This document shows, one piece after another, positions 15,221-23,088 of a stretch of 64,000 nucleotides of DNA. The stretch is from Capnocytophaga periodontitidis (GTDB lineage Bacteria; Bacteroidota; Bacteroidia; Flavobacteriales; Flavobacteriaceae): contig NZ_JAEFDB010000009.1 in the NCBI RefSeq assembly GCF_016126015.1, positions 1 through 64,000 of the forward strand. The letters run 5' to 3'. Position 1 is the first letter of the stretch; each line of letters starts with the position of its first letter. The notes beneath the pieces are model-generated. The model was not told the DNA's origin, did not search any database, and was given only the letters and a program-made list of their open reading frames with translations. The position numbers and the translations under genes are program-made.

Positions 15221-16027
15221 CTACTGAATAGTTTGTTCATCGTACTTTTCTCTTTGGATAAACTTTCCTATTTCAAAATAGATGTCTATTGGGTTCAGTC
15301 CATAAAGTTGAGCGATGAGAGTTGCTAAGTTCATACCAGAATAATGCTTGTGAAGCACATAAATCATCAGTCTAAAATCTGTTTCCTCTATTTTTGGAAA
15401 AGCCTTTTTGATAAATTGAAGTGATTTCTCAAACCACACTTTTTCAGGGGCTACTACCTTATTCAGCCAGTCGGTATACCACATCTCAAAGGTGAGTTTT
15501 TTTCCTTTTTCATTAAATTCAGGCGACAGTCCGCCATAATCCTGACGGCTATCAAGCCATATAGTTCCTTTTTCTTTACCATTCACCACCAAAAGATAAG
15601 AAGCACCGTGCCCTATATGGCATATTTGCAAGCAACCACTGATGTGCTTTGTATCCATATAGGCTTCCAGTTGCTCTTGGGTAGGGCGTTCACCTCCGTC
15701 CCAATCGATACTATTAAGCCATTCCTCTTCATTCCAACGCTCGGTGTAAGGGAAAGGCGTAGAGAGGTCTATAGTCCGGTCTCTCCACATCAAATCTTCC
15801 GTTGCTTCTTTAAGGAAACGCAATCCGTAATCGGGACCCACACAGCCATTGGCGATTTGGGTAATAAAAGTGCGATAATCTGCAGGGAGAGTGATATGAT
15901 TTTCTGCCTCTATTTTGGCTACCTTGGCTTCTTCCAATACGGGGTTCATATATATACCGCCAAATGGTTTTAGCTGAGGAAGTTCTAAGATGATTTGTAT
16001 TTTCTTTTTGATTTCTTCTATATTCAT
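15221..16027 (-). CDS. SMI1/KNR4 (SUKH) family protein
   Basis: 268 residues, cytoplasmic. The SUKH core is visible at about residues 25-185: LEEAKVAKIEAENHITLPADYRTFITQIANGCVGPDYGLRFL, then ISGCLQICHIGHGASYLLVVNG and KGTIWLDSRQDYGG. SUKH proteins are common immunity proteins that neutralise toxins of contact-dependent and polymorphic systems, though some have other roles. A helical C-terminal extension (FIKKAFPKIEETDFRLMIYVLHKHYSG) follows. No toxin gene is near, so it looks like an orphan. The gene is better conserved in codon use than the two small genes after it. Confidence 0.85.
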   Translation of the reverse strand: MNIEEIKKKIQIILELPQLKPFGGIYMNPVLEEAKVAKIEAENHITLPADYRTFITQIANGCVGPDYGLRFLKEATEDLMWRDRTIDLSTPFPYTERWNEEEWLNSIDWDGGERPTQEQLEAYMDTKHISGCLQICHIGHGASYLLVVNGKEKGTIWLDSRQDYGGLSPEFNEKGKKLTFEMWYTDWLNKVVAPEKVWFEKSLQFIKKAFPKIEETDFRLMIYVLHKHYSGMNLATLIAQLYGLNPIDIYFEIGKFIQREKYDEQTIQ

Positions 16028-16033
16028 ACTATG

Positions 16034-16066
16034 CTGAATTGTGCGAATAGTGTTTGCAGTTTTTTC
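16034..16066 (+). repeat. Hairpin repeat, copy 2 (degenerate)
   Basis: CTGAATTGTGCGAATAG then TGTTTGCAGTTTTTT: the same sequence as 14659-14689 with three changes that weaken the stem. It sits just behind the stop of the YARHG gene and before the SMI1 gene start. Confidence 0.6.
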
Positions 16067-16069
16067 TCT

Positions 16070-16774
16070 TTATCCTGCTATTACAGACTCTATAAATACC
16101 AATTTTTGATTTTTCCATTTGAATCTCCAATAAGTAGCACTTTCTATAACTTCGTATTCACCAATATCGTATACTTCTTTGATTTTATCTTCAGATACTT
16201 TTTCAGAATAGCCATCTTCAAACCACACAATCTCTACCTCATTGCCTTTTATAGATATAGAATATTTGTTACTCCCCTTAAAATTATCAACCTTTACACT
16301 GTAATACCCCTGATTTTTAATCCAATGAATATCATCTATATCTATTTTAGCAATGGTTTTACTAAAATGTTCATTATAGTTGCCTTTTGGAATAGGACTA
16401 TTTCCTCTCTGTACTTCTGCTTTTAAACTTCGCAATGCTTCTATGAGTTTTTCTCTATCAGCTTTTAGTATTGCTGTGCGTTCTTGAAATAGCTTTACAT
16501 TTTGTTCTTCCACTGCGTTGAGTTTCACCTTACTATTGTCACTCATAGGCTTATACCACGGTTTTTCATTAAAGTAATTGCTTATTTCATAGTCTTTAAA
16601 CTTATAGCCTTTGCGAGCGTAGAGGTCGTTGGTGAGGAAGCGCAATTCATCTATGCTCAATTTGCTGATTTGTTGTTCCTTAATCACTTGGGTGGCACAA
16701 GTGGCGCAATCTTTTAGCTGTGCTGTAGCGTTTAGTGAGAACAACGCTATTGATAAGAAGTATAAGTGTTTCAT
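16070..16774 (-). CDS. Secreted YARHG-domain protein
   Basis: I chose MKHLYFL as start: it begins a clear signal peptide (cleavage near NATA-QL) and a -7 box (TATATTTG on the minus strand, 16792-16799) lies between it and the next upstream ATG. The YARHG domain is at about residues 35-90 of this form: LSIDELRFLTNDLYARKGYKFKDYEISNYFNEKPWYKP, followed by LNAVEEQNVKLFQERTAIL. YARHG is an extracellular domain with a proposed peptidoglycan or surface link. Two cysteines (CATC) follow the signal peptide. The C-terminal 130 residues are strand-rich and unassigned. Confidence 0.85.
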   Translation of the reverse strand: MKHLYFLSIALFSLNATAQLKDCATCATQVIKEQQISKLSIDELRFLTNDLYARKGYKFKDYEISNYFNEKPWYKPMSDNSKVKLNAVEEQNVKLFQERTAILKADREKLIEALRSLKAEVQRGNSPIPKGNYNEHFSKTIAKIDIDDIHWIKNQGYYSVKVDNFKGSNKYSISIKGNEVEIVWFEDGYSEKVSEDKIKEVYDIGEYEVIESATYWRFKWKNQKLVFIESVIAG

Positions 16775-16902
16775 TGTAAAGTAATTTTTCGCAAATATAC
16801 TGATTTTTTTCAACTTAGCTAAAGTTTTAAAGATGAGTTGCGAGAAATGAGTTGAAGGCTATATATCAAAGACATTAGCTTGAGACTTGTTTTTTATACA
16901 TT

Positions 16903-17886
16903 TTATTGAAGATGCTCACTAAAAAACGCCTCCAATTTATCAAACGGAATTACTCCAGCTTGATTGTCGTAAAAATCAGTATGGCGGGCATTAGGGATAA
17001 TTAGCAGTTCTTTTTTCTTACTTCCGACCAACTTATAGGCATCTTCGCTCATATAGCGAGAATGGGCTTTTTCTCCCGCAATCATAAGGGTTGGTACCTC
17101 AATTTCGTTGGCATACGACAGTAGTGGAAAATTCATAAATGAAAGCAGCGTAGTAGCTGTCCAAACGTGATTAGAAACTGAACGCTCGTGAAACCCTCGT
17201 GGCGTTTTGTAAAACTCAATATAATCATTCAAGAATTCAGGTACTTTATCCGATGGGGTATCGGGCATAGGGTAACCTGGAGTAGGGGTTCCTGCCTCGG
17301 CATCTTTCCAACGGATAGCATTGAGTGAACGCTTCATTTCCAAACGCATTTCGGGTGTATTGGCATCAAAATAACCTTTGCTAAAAACACGTGACATATC
17401 GTACATTACCATCGTTGCCACTGCCTTAATACGTGTATCGATAGCCGTAGCATTCAGTGCAAAACCACCCCAACCACAAATACCTATAATTCCTATTTTT
17501 TCTCTATCGACAAAGGGTTGAATTCCTAAGCAGTCTACCGCTGCCGAAAAGTCTTCGGTATTGATATCGGGCGATGCTACATTGCGAGGTTCTCCACCAC
17601 TTTCTCCCGTATAGGAAGGGTCGAAAGCTAAAGTTACAAAGCCTCTTTCAGCCATTGTTTGGGCGTAAAAGCCCGAAGCCTGTTCTTTTACAGCTCCAAA
17701 ACCACCGCAAACAGCAAGGGCAGCAAGTTTTTTATCTTCGCTGTTTTTCGGGAAATACAAGTCGCCAATAAGGGTGATACCATAGCGGTTTTTGAATGAC
17801 ACTTTTTTGTGTTCAACTTTATCGCTTTTAGGGAAAATCTTATCCCAAGAAGCAACATTTACAGGGTTTTCAGTGTTTGAACTCAT
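16903..17886 (-). CDS. Alpha/beta hydrolase (dienelactone hydrolase-like)
   Basis: 327 residues, no signal peptide. The alpha/beta core has an N-terminal strand YGITLIGDLYFP, CGGFGAVKEQASGFYAQTMAERGFVTLAFDPSYTGESGG, the nucleophile turn GIIGICGWGGFALNA (a cysteine in place of serine, as in dienelactone hydrolases), and a C-terminal MIAGEKAHSRYMSED with NARHTDFYD supplying the acid and the histidine. The substrate is unknown. It is last in the TetR-CPBP-hydrolase operon, 33 bases after the CPBP gene, so it is probably induced with it through the operators at 19308-19335. Confidence 0.88.
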   Translation of the reverse strand: MSSNTENPVNVASWDKIFPKSDKVEHKKVSFKNRYGITLIGDLYFPKNSEDKKLAALAVCGGFGAVKEQASGFYAQTMAERGFVTLAFDPSYTGESGGEPRNVASPDINTEDFSAAVDCLGIQPFVDREKIGIIGICGWGGFALNATAIDTRIKAVATMVMYDMSRVFSKGYFDANTPEMRLEMKRSLNAIRWKDAEAGTPTPGYPMPDTPSDKVPEFLNDYIEFYKTPRGFHERSVSNHVWTATTLLSFMNFPLLSYANEIEVPTLMIAGEKAHSRYMSEDAYKLVGSKKKELLIIPNARHTDFYDNQAGVIPFDKLEAFFSEHLQ

Positions 17887-17919
17887 ATTATTGAAATTTT
17901 AGTTTATACGATTTATTCA

Positions 17920-18759
17920 TTATGAATGAAGACACTCTTTACTTTTGCGTATTCTTCTTAAATACAAGCCTATAACCAAGTATATCAATGTTGGAATAAG
18001 ACCAAAAAGAGGGGATACTAAAAGTGTTTTATCGGGTGAAATAACAGTAAATCCTTCTGAAATGAGAGGGTTAAGAGTGTCTTTCATTGAGTGCATCAAA
18101 ACTACCAATAAAAGTGAACGCGAGAGAAAGAAAATTTCGGTGTACATTATTGTCCAAACAGCAATAACCACAAAACTCACAAAAACAAATAACACTTTGC
18201 TATAAGGGAAAAAGGTTGCCTGATAAGCATCGTCTAAGAATATGAGATTGTATGGCAGGTGCCATATTTGGCAGACGAATGCCACCACTAAATAAATCAA
18301 CCATTCATTTTTGGTGAGTTGTTCCATTTTTACAGTGAGATAACCTCGAAAAGCCGTCTCTTCTAAAATATTTTTGATAAAAATGGGTAAGAAAGCAGTA
18401 GCAAAAACAGGGAGATAGGTAGCAACACTGAACTTGCTCACATCTACCCAACCTAATAGCTTGCCAACAAACACTGTTATACCAACAACCACGGGATAGA
18501 CTGCAATAGCAAAGATATACCAGCGAGTGTTTTGCTTGAAATGAGGTTTTAAAGGGAAATCTTTCCAACCATCGCCACCGAAAAGGTGGAGCAAAATCAT
18601 ACACACAATAGGAGTAACAATAAAAATCCCTGATCCCAAAGACTCTAAATTAGAAGGCTCACCAAGTAATTGGTTTACCCCAATGCCTATCCATCCGCAA
18701 GAGATGGCTACCAAGCTAAATAGGATTACATTCCGTAGTGTTTTTTTATTGGTTCTCAT
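17920..18759 (-). CDS. CPBP intramembrane metalloprotease
   Basis: 279 residues with about seven to eight hydrophobic segments. The CPBP (Abi/CAAX) motifs are present: ILEETAFRGYL with EExxxR near residue 150, the HLPYN histidine, and LMHSMKDTLNP with a further histidine. These ligands bind metal for proteolysis within the membrane. Some bacterial members modify bacteriocins or give immunity to them. It starts 12 bases after the TetR gene and is therefore under its control. Substrate unknown. Confidence 0.9.
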   Translation of the reverse strand: MRTNKKTLRNVILFSLVAISCGWIGIGVNQLLGEPSNLESLGSGIFIVTPIVCMILLHLFGGDGWKDFPLKPHFKQNTRWYIFAIAVYPVVVGITVFVGKLLGWVDVSKFSVATYLPVFATAFLPIFIKNILEETAFRGYLTVKMEQLTKNEWLIYLVVAFVCQIWHLPYNLIFLDDAYQATFFPYSKVLFVFVSFVVIAVWTIMYTEIFFLSRSLLLVVLMHSMKDTLNPLISEGFTVISPDKTLLVSPLFGLIPTLIYLVIGLYLRRIRKSKECLHS

Positions 18760-18771
18760 ATTAAGGCAGGT

Positions 18772-19296
18772 TTATTTTAAAATTTCTAAAATTTTATCTT
18801 CGTCGTAAACAAGCATACCCACTGCGACCAATGAGGCAATACCGTGTGCCAACATCCAACCTTTAGCAATGTCATTTTTCAGCTCTTCATCGGATAGATT
18901 TTTGCATTCCTTGCTATTTTTCATTATTTCAACCACTCGCTCACTTTCAGGAAAAATGTCAGTAAGTTTTACATTGGTAACATTATCCATATAAAAAGCC
19001 TTGAATAGGGCGGGCTCGGTGTGTGCCATCCGCACGTATCCAAGTCCTAAATCCAAAAGAGTATTGCCTGTTTTTGAGTAACTGAGTACTACACTTTGCA
19101 GGAAGGGCAGTGCCTTTTTGCAGATTTCGGCTTTAAGGTCATCCATATTTTTATAGCACCAATAGATGGGCTGAGTGGAGCAACCTATTTGCTTAGCAAT
19201 ATTTCGGGCAGAAAGCACAGCGAAACCCTCTTTTCGCACCATCTCAAAAGCAGTTTCTATAATTATTTCTTGGGTTATTGTTGTTGATTTCGGCAT
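18772..19296 (-). CDS. TetR/AcrR family repressor
   Basis: 174 residues. The N-terminal helix-turn-helix is at residues 8-55: ITQEIIIETAFEMVRKEGFAVLSARNIAKQIGCSTQPIYWCYKNMDDLK. The C-terminal ligand-binding helices contain LDLGLGYVRMAHTEPALFKAFYMD. It leads the operon with a CPBP protease and an alpha/beta hydrolase. Its own promoter (19342-19372) is followed, at the expected transcription start, by two inverted-repeat operators (19308-19335), so it almost certainly represses itself and the two genes behind it. The inducer is not known. Confidence 0.93.
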   Translation of the reverse strand: MPKSTTITQEIIIETAFEMVRKEGFAVLSARNIAKQIGCSTQPIYWCYKNMDDLKAEICKKALPFLQSVVLSYSKTGNTLLDLGLGYVRMAHTEPALFKAFYMDNVTNVKLTDIFPESERVVEIMKNSKECKNLSDEELKNDIAKGWMLAHGIASLVAVGMLVYDEDKILEILK

Positions 19297-19307
19297 AAAA
19301 CTTTGTT

Positions 19308-19335
19308 ATAACATCTGTAATATAACATCTGTTAT
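19308..19335. promoter_or_regulatory. Tandem TetR operator
   Basis: Two 14-bp sites back to back: ATAACATCTGTTAT (19322-19335, perfect 6-2-6 inverted repeat) and ATAACATCTGTAAT (19308-19321, one pair broken). They begin at about the transcription start of the TetR operon, so bound repressor would block RNA polymerase. Confidence 0.85.
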
Positions 19336-19341
19336 TTTTTG

Positions 19342-19372
19342 CAAAAGTAGTACAAATTTTCAAACCTGCAAA
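19342..19372 (-). promoter_or_regulatory. Promoter of the TetR-CPBP-hydrolase operon
   Basis: Read on the minus strand: TTTG (19369-19372), 19-base spacer, TACTTTTG (19342-19349), a perfect Bacteroidota promoter. The operators follow directly. Confidence 0.88.
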
Positions 19373-19394
19373 TTTTTAATCAAAAAAGATTTAT

Positions 19395-19429
19395 CCTATA
19401 CGGCTTGCACCGTCATTCGTCATTCGTAT
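19395..19429. repeat. Direct repeat copy at the ATPase 3' end
   Basis: CCTATACGGCTTGCAC followed by CGTCATTCGTCATTCGTAT. It matches the repeat at 6918-6942 with two changes in the first 16 bases and a small insertion after them. The ATTCGTCATTCGT part belongs to an intergenic simple-repeat family and forms the last codons of the ATPase gene. Confidence 0.55.
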
Positions 19430-20159
19430 TTCGTAATTGTGCCAACTGTTCTTTGGCGTTTAGCCTATCGGTTACTTCTTTATCACTGATGATATGTCCG
19501 TCTTTCAGTACAACTGTGCGTTTGCTGAATTGGGCAATATCGTCTTCGTGGGTTACGAAGCCTATAGTGCTACCTTGGTCGTTCAGGCGTTGAAAAAGCT
19601 CCATTACTTCGTAGGAAGTTTTGGTATCGAGGTTACCGGTAGCCTCATCGGCGAGAAGGATTACGGGGTGGTTTACAAGGGAGCGCGCAATGGCTACCCG
19701 TTGCTGTTGTCCACCCGATAGTTCACTGGGTAAGTGGTTCAATCGGCTTTCCAAACCTACGCTGATGAGAGCTTCAATAGCGCGCTCACGGCGTTCTTTG
19801 GCTGATACTTTAGGGTTGTACATCAGTGGGAGTTCCACATTCTCAATGGCTGAGGTACGGGCTAATAGGTTATACGACTGAAAGATAAAACCTATTTTCG
19901 TGTTGCGTATATGTGCTAAATCGTTCTTGCTCATATCTTTCACCGAGATGCCGTCCAAAATGTAATCGCCTGACGACGGACGGTCTAAACAACCTAATAT
20001 GTTCAATAAGGTTGATTTACCCGACCCACTGGGTCCCATAATGGTTACGAACTCGCCTTCTCTGATGGTCAGGTTAATGCCTTTGAGAGCGTGTACCGTC
20101 TCATTCCCCATCTGGAAGTTGCGCTTCATATCGCGTATATCTATAATGGCTTTTTTCAT
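19413..20159 (-). CDS. ABC transporter ATPase, MacB type
   Basis: 248 residues; energises the exporter whose permease is at 6933. Walker [10 protein letters not shown] (about 42-50), Q-loop [22 protein letters not shown], signature [19 protein letters not shown], Walker [13 protein letters not shown] and H-loop FVTHEDD are all intact. It abuts the adaptor gene (adaptor stop at 20160). The C-terminal tail RNTNDE is encoded by CGAAATACGAATGACGAA, which is an intergenic simple repeat of this genome, so the original 3' end has been replaced. The permease gene that should follow is missing from this place. Confidence 0.93.
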   Translation of the reverse strand: MKKAIIDIRDMKRNFQMGNETVHALKGINLTIREGEFVTIMGPSGSGKSTLLNILGCLDRPSSGDYILDGISVKDMSKNDLAHIRNTKIGFIFQSYNLLARTSAIENVELPLMYNPKVSAKERRERAIEALISVGLESRLNHLPSELSGGQQQRVAIARSLVNHPVILLADEATGNLDTKTSYEVMELFQRLNDQGSTIGFVTHEDDIAQFSKRTVVLKDGHIISDKEVTDRLNAKEQLAQLRNTNDE

Positions 20160-21389
20160 TTATTTAGCTTTTGAATTGTTTCTATTAGGGCGTTTTGGCA
20201 TAAATGGACTGCTGCTATCGCTGTTCTTACTGTCGCCTCCAGCCACTTGCGGGCGGTCGCCTTGCAGGTTAGTGGCTACTTTCTCACCAACGTTGAGTCC
20301 ACTCACTACTTGTACGTTGATACCATCATTACTGCCTATGGTTATGGCTTTTTGGGCAAGACTACCATCGGTGTTCACTACCCATACGTATTTTTGTTTG
20401 CCCTTGCCGTGTTGTACTTTAGGAACTTCAGCTGTAATACCTTTTTGAGCGTAATATTGTAGTAACACATCGGTATCAGGAGTGAAGTTGATAGCTTTGG
20501 CAGGGACAATAGTTACGCCTTTCAGTTCATTAGTATAAATAGCAATGGTCGCGGTAAGTCCTGGTTTGAGCTTTTCATCCGGGTTTTCAGCCTCTACTAT
20601 CACCGTATAAGTTACCACGTTTGATGAGGTGGTAGGCGATAAGCGCACTTGGGTAACACGTCCCACAAATTCTTCTTGAGGGTAAGCATCCACGGTGAAA
20701 CTCACGCGTTGCCCCACTTTCACTTGTCCTATATCGGCTTCATCTACATTCACCTCCACCTGCATACGCTTGATGTCTTTAGCTATTTTAAAGAGCGTAG
20801 GCGCACTCATCGAGGCAGCTACAGTTTGCCCTTCTTCAACCTCTTTGCTGAGGATAATCCCGTCAATAGGTGAATAGATATTAGCATAGCCTAAGTTCGT
20901 TTTCGCCTGATTGAGGGTCGTAAGGCGTTGTGCTACATTGGTCTTCGCATTGTTAAACTGATACAATGCTTGCTCGTAATCCGATTTGCTAATCACTTGG
21001 GCATTGTACATTTTTTGCTGACGCTCGTAATTCTGACGGTAATAATTCAGCTCATTGAGTGCTGAATTGTAGTTAGCCGTCGCATTGATAACGTTCTCTT
21101 GTAGATTGGTCTTGTCGAGTTCTGCTAATAGCTGTCCTTTCTTTACTTGGCTGTTGTAATCCACATAGATTTTGCTCACCAACCCCGATACTTGGGTACC
21201 TACTTCCACCTCGTCTACTGGTTGCACACTACCTGTAGCGGTTACTTCGGTAGTAACATCACCTTGCGTAACTTCATCGGTTTGTAGGAGAATAAGGGCA
21301 GGTTTTTCTTTCATAAAGAAGTGATATACCCCAAAAGCCACTACCGCTAATAGCGCAATAATAATGATTTTTTTGATGTGTTTTTTCAT
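20160..21389 (-). CDS. Periplasmic adaptor (HlyD/MacA type)
   Basis: 409 residues. An N-terminal membrane anchor (IIIIALLAVVAFGVYHFF) is followed by a lipoyl half (GSVQPVDEVEVGTQVSGLVSKIYVDYNSQVKKGQLLAELD), a helical hairpin of about 90 residues, the second lipoyl half (ANIYSPIDGIILSKEVEEGQTVAAS), a beta-barrel (VEVNVDEADIGQVKVGQRVSFTVDAYPQEEF) and a membrane-proximal domain. It joins the ABC exporter to TolC. The Ser/Pro/Asn-rich tail (DSSSPFMPKRPNRNN) is unusual but harmless. It lies 77 bases behind the tolC gene. Confidence 0.93.
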   Translation of the reverse strand: MKKHIKKIIIIALLAVVAFGVYHFFMKEKPALILLQTDEVTQGDVTTEVTATGSVQPVDEVEVGTQVSGLVSKIYVDYNSQVKKGQLLAELDKTNLQENVINATANYNSALNELNYYRQNYERQQKMYNAQVISKSDYEQALYQFNNAKTNVAQRLTTLNQAKTNLGYANIYSPIDGIILSKEVEEGQTVAASMSAPTLFKIAKDIKRMQVEVNVDEADIGQVKVGQRVSFTVDAYPQEEFVGRVTQVRLSPTTSSNVVTYTVIVEAENPDEKLKPGLTATIAIYTNELKGVTIVPAKAINFTPDTDVLLQYYAQKGITAEVPKVQHGKGKQKYVWVVNTDGSLAQKAITIGSNDGINVQVVSGLNVGEKVATNLQGDRPQVAGGDSKNSDSSSPFMPKRPNRNNSKAK

Positions 21390-21466
21390 TGTATCTAGTC
21401 GTTAGTTATTAGTTGTTATTCATTAGATAATATTCTATAGATTATTTTTCAGAAAGATGACCGTCT

Positions 21467-22798
21467 CTACATTCCCCCTCCTTGGGAGGGGGTTAGGGGG
21501 AGGACTCCCATATAAAACTTCAGCAACTGTACATAGAGTGCCGACATATATTTGTTTTGCAAATACGTTTGTTCGGCAGTGAGGTAGGCGTTTTGGCTCA
21601 CGAGAAGTTCAGTATTAGTAAGTCCGCCGAACTCGTGTTTCTTCACTGCCAAATCGTAAGCTAATTTAGCATTATCACGAGCCGTACGCGAAGCCGCCTG
21701 TTGTGCTTGGTGTGTGGTGGCATTCTGCCAAGCGGTTTCTATCTTAGCATAAAGGTCTTTTTCAGCTTGTTGCTCTTCTAAAACGGACTGCTGCTGAGTG
21801 AGCTTTGCTAACTTCACATTATTCTTGTTTTTGTTTTGCGAAAAGATAGGAATATTCAGCGATGCCCCTATCGTCTGACCAAAATTGCTGTCTAACTGAG
21901 TAGCATAACCCAAACTATTGAGGTTAGAATATCCGGTATTTACTCCTGCTTGCAAGCTAACAGAGGGCAACACGCCTGCTTTGGCTATTTTGATGTCTTT
22001 TTCCGCTATCTTTTGTTGCGATTGATAGATTTTCAGGTTAGGAAGCGCCTGTTTAGCTTGTGCAAACACCTCGTCTTTGTTAGGGATAATCGCTACATAG
22101 TCATCTTCTTGCAGGTCGAGGGCAATAGCAAAATCGCTATTGGGGGGGAGCTCCAACAGTTGTTTGAGCGTTAGCACACGGTTGGCATATTGATTCTCTG
22201 CCTGAATGATAGCGTATTCATTGTTGGCGTGACGCGTTTCTATTTCTGCCAAACTGAGTTTAGCTATCGATCCATTGGCGAACTTAGTTTGTGCTTGCTT
22301 GAGTTCTTCAGCCGAGGAGAGCGCTGTGTTTTTGGCTACTGCAATCCCTTCATAGCTGTAAAGCGCTTGCAAGTAGGCTTCCAGCACACTCAGGGTGATG
22401 TTGTTCTTCGCTTCTTGCACATAGAGTTCGTTCTGCTCAAGCAACAGCTTGCTGCGGTCTATTTGTAGATTCTGTTTATTCCCTTGATAGAGAGGCACAG
22501 AGGCTGATATCCCAAAGTTGTTGGAGAACGTACGGCGCGATACCCGTTCGTTAGAAATTTGGTTGATTGCCGACCCGTTGTTGAGGTTTGCTGATGCCGA
22601 CCCGCTCACAGTAGGCAAGCGGTTATCCTTTGCCTGATTGAGGTTGATTTCAGCCGTTTGCTGGTTGAGTTCTGTTTTCTTTACAGAGATGTTGTGCTGT
22701 ACCGCATAGTTGATACAATCAGTTAGCGACCATTGTTTGGATTGTGCTATAGTCCATAAAGGGGATAGCAAGAGAGATATGTATAAAATTCTTTTCAT
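21467..22798 (-). CDS. TolC family outer membrane channel
   Basis: 443 residues with signal peptide MKRILYISLLLSPLWTIAQ. Two OEP repeats: the first from WSLTDCINYAVQHNISVKKTELNQQTAEINLNQAKDNRLPTVSGSAS, the second from AKQALPNLKIYQSQQKIAEKDIKIAKAGVLPSVSLQAG. Long heptad-like helices separate them. It makes the outer membrane exit duct for the adaptor and ABC exporter behind it. The last residues (PLTPSQGGGM) overlap a CT-rich sequence before the adaptor gene. The run of seven G at 22142-22148 is coding. It is first in the operon; its promoter carries the direct repeats at 22948-22984. Confidence 0.93.
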   Translation of the reverse strand: MKRILYISLLLSPLWTIAQSKQWSLTDCINYAVQHNISVKKTELNQQTAEINLNQAKDNRLPTVSGSASANLNNGSAINQISNERVSRRTFSNNFGISASVPLYQGNKQNLQIDRSKLLLEQNELYVQEAKNNITLSVLEAYLQALYSYEGIAVAKNTALSSAEELKQAQTKFANGSIAKLSLAEIETRHANNEYAIIQAENQYANRVLTLKQLLELPPNSDFAIALDLQEDDYVAIIPNKDEVFAQAKQALPNLKIYQSQQKIAEKDIKIAKAGVLPSVSLQAGVNTGYSNLNSLGYATQLDSNFGQTIGASLNIPIFSQNKNKNNVKLAKLTQQQSVLEEQQAEKDLYAKIETAWQNATTHQAQQAASRTARDNAKLAYDLAVKKHEFGGLTNTELLVSQNAYLTAEQTYLQNKYMSALYVQLLKFYMGVLPLTPSQGGGM

Positions 22799-22913
22799 AG
22801 TCTTTAGTTTTTTAGATGAAAGAAGAAGGTGAAAAAGATATTAGGATAGTACGATGAAAATTATCACCCTCTTCTTTACAATTTAATAACCATTTTTTAT
22901 CATTTAGCTGATG

Positions 22914-22946
22914 CAAAGGTAGCTTGTAAAGGTAGGGTAAAACAAA
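22914..22946 (-). promoter_or_regulatory. Promoter of the tolC operon
   Basis: On the minus strand TTTG (22943-22946), a 21-base spacer, and TACCTTTG (22914-22921). The spacer is two bases longer than ideal, as expected for a promoter that needs an activator. Confidence 0.65.
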
Positions 22947-22947
22947 C

Positions 22948-22984
22948 TTTATCGACGAAAAGGTTAATTTTATCGACGAAAAGG
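22948..22984 (-). promoter_or_regulatory. Activator-type direct repeats upstream of tolC
   Basis: TTTATCGACGAAAAGG occurs at 22948-22963 and again at 22969-22984, with a period of 21 bp (two helical turns), directly upstream of the -33 element. This is the layout of a response-regulator site. The regulator is not in the window. Confidence 0.7.
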
Positions 22985-23059
22985 AAAAATCTCTCTATCT
23001 TGAAAAAATCTCTTATGTAATTTGCTAATTATCAAATTGGCTAATTGACAAATTATTGC

Positions 23060-23067
23060 TACCTTTG
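23060..23067 (+). promoter_or_regulatory. -7 box of hemC
   Basis: TACCTTTG at 23060-23067, with TTGG 19 bases upstream as a weak -33. It lies inside the longer reading frame from 23056, so translation must start later, at 23089. Confidence 0.7.
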
Positions 23068-23088
23068 CCCCCGATAAAGAAATATGTA

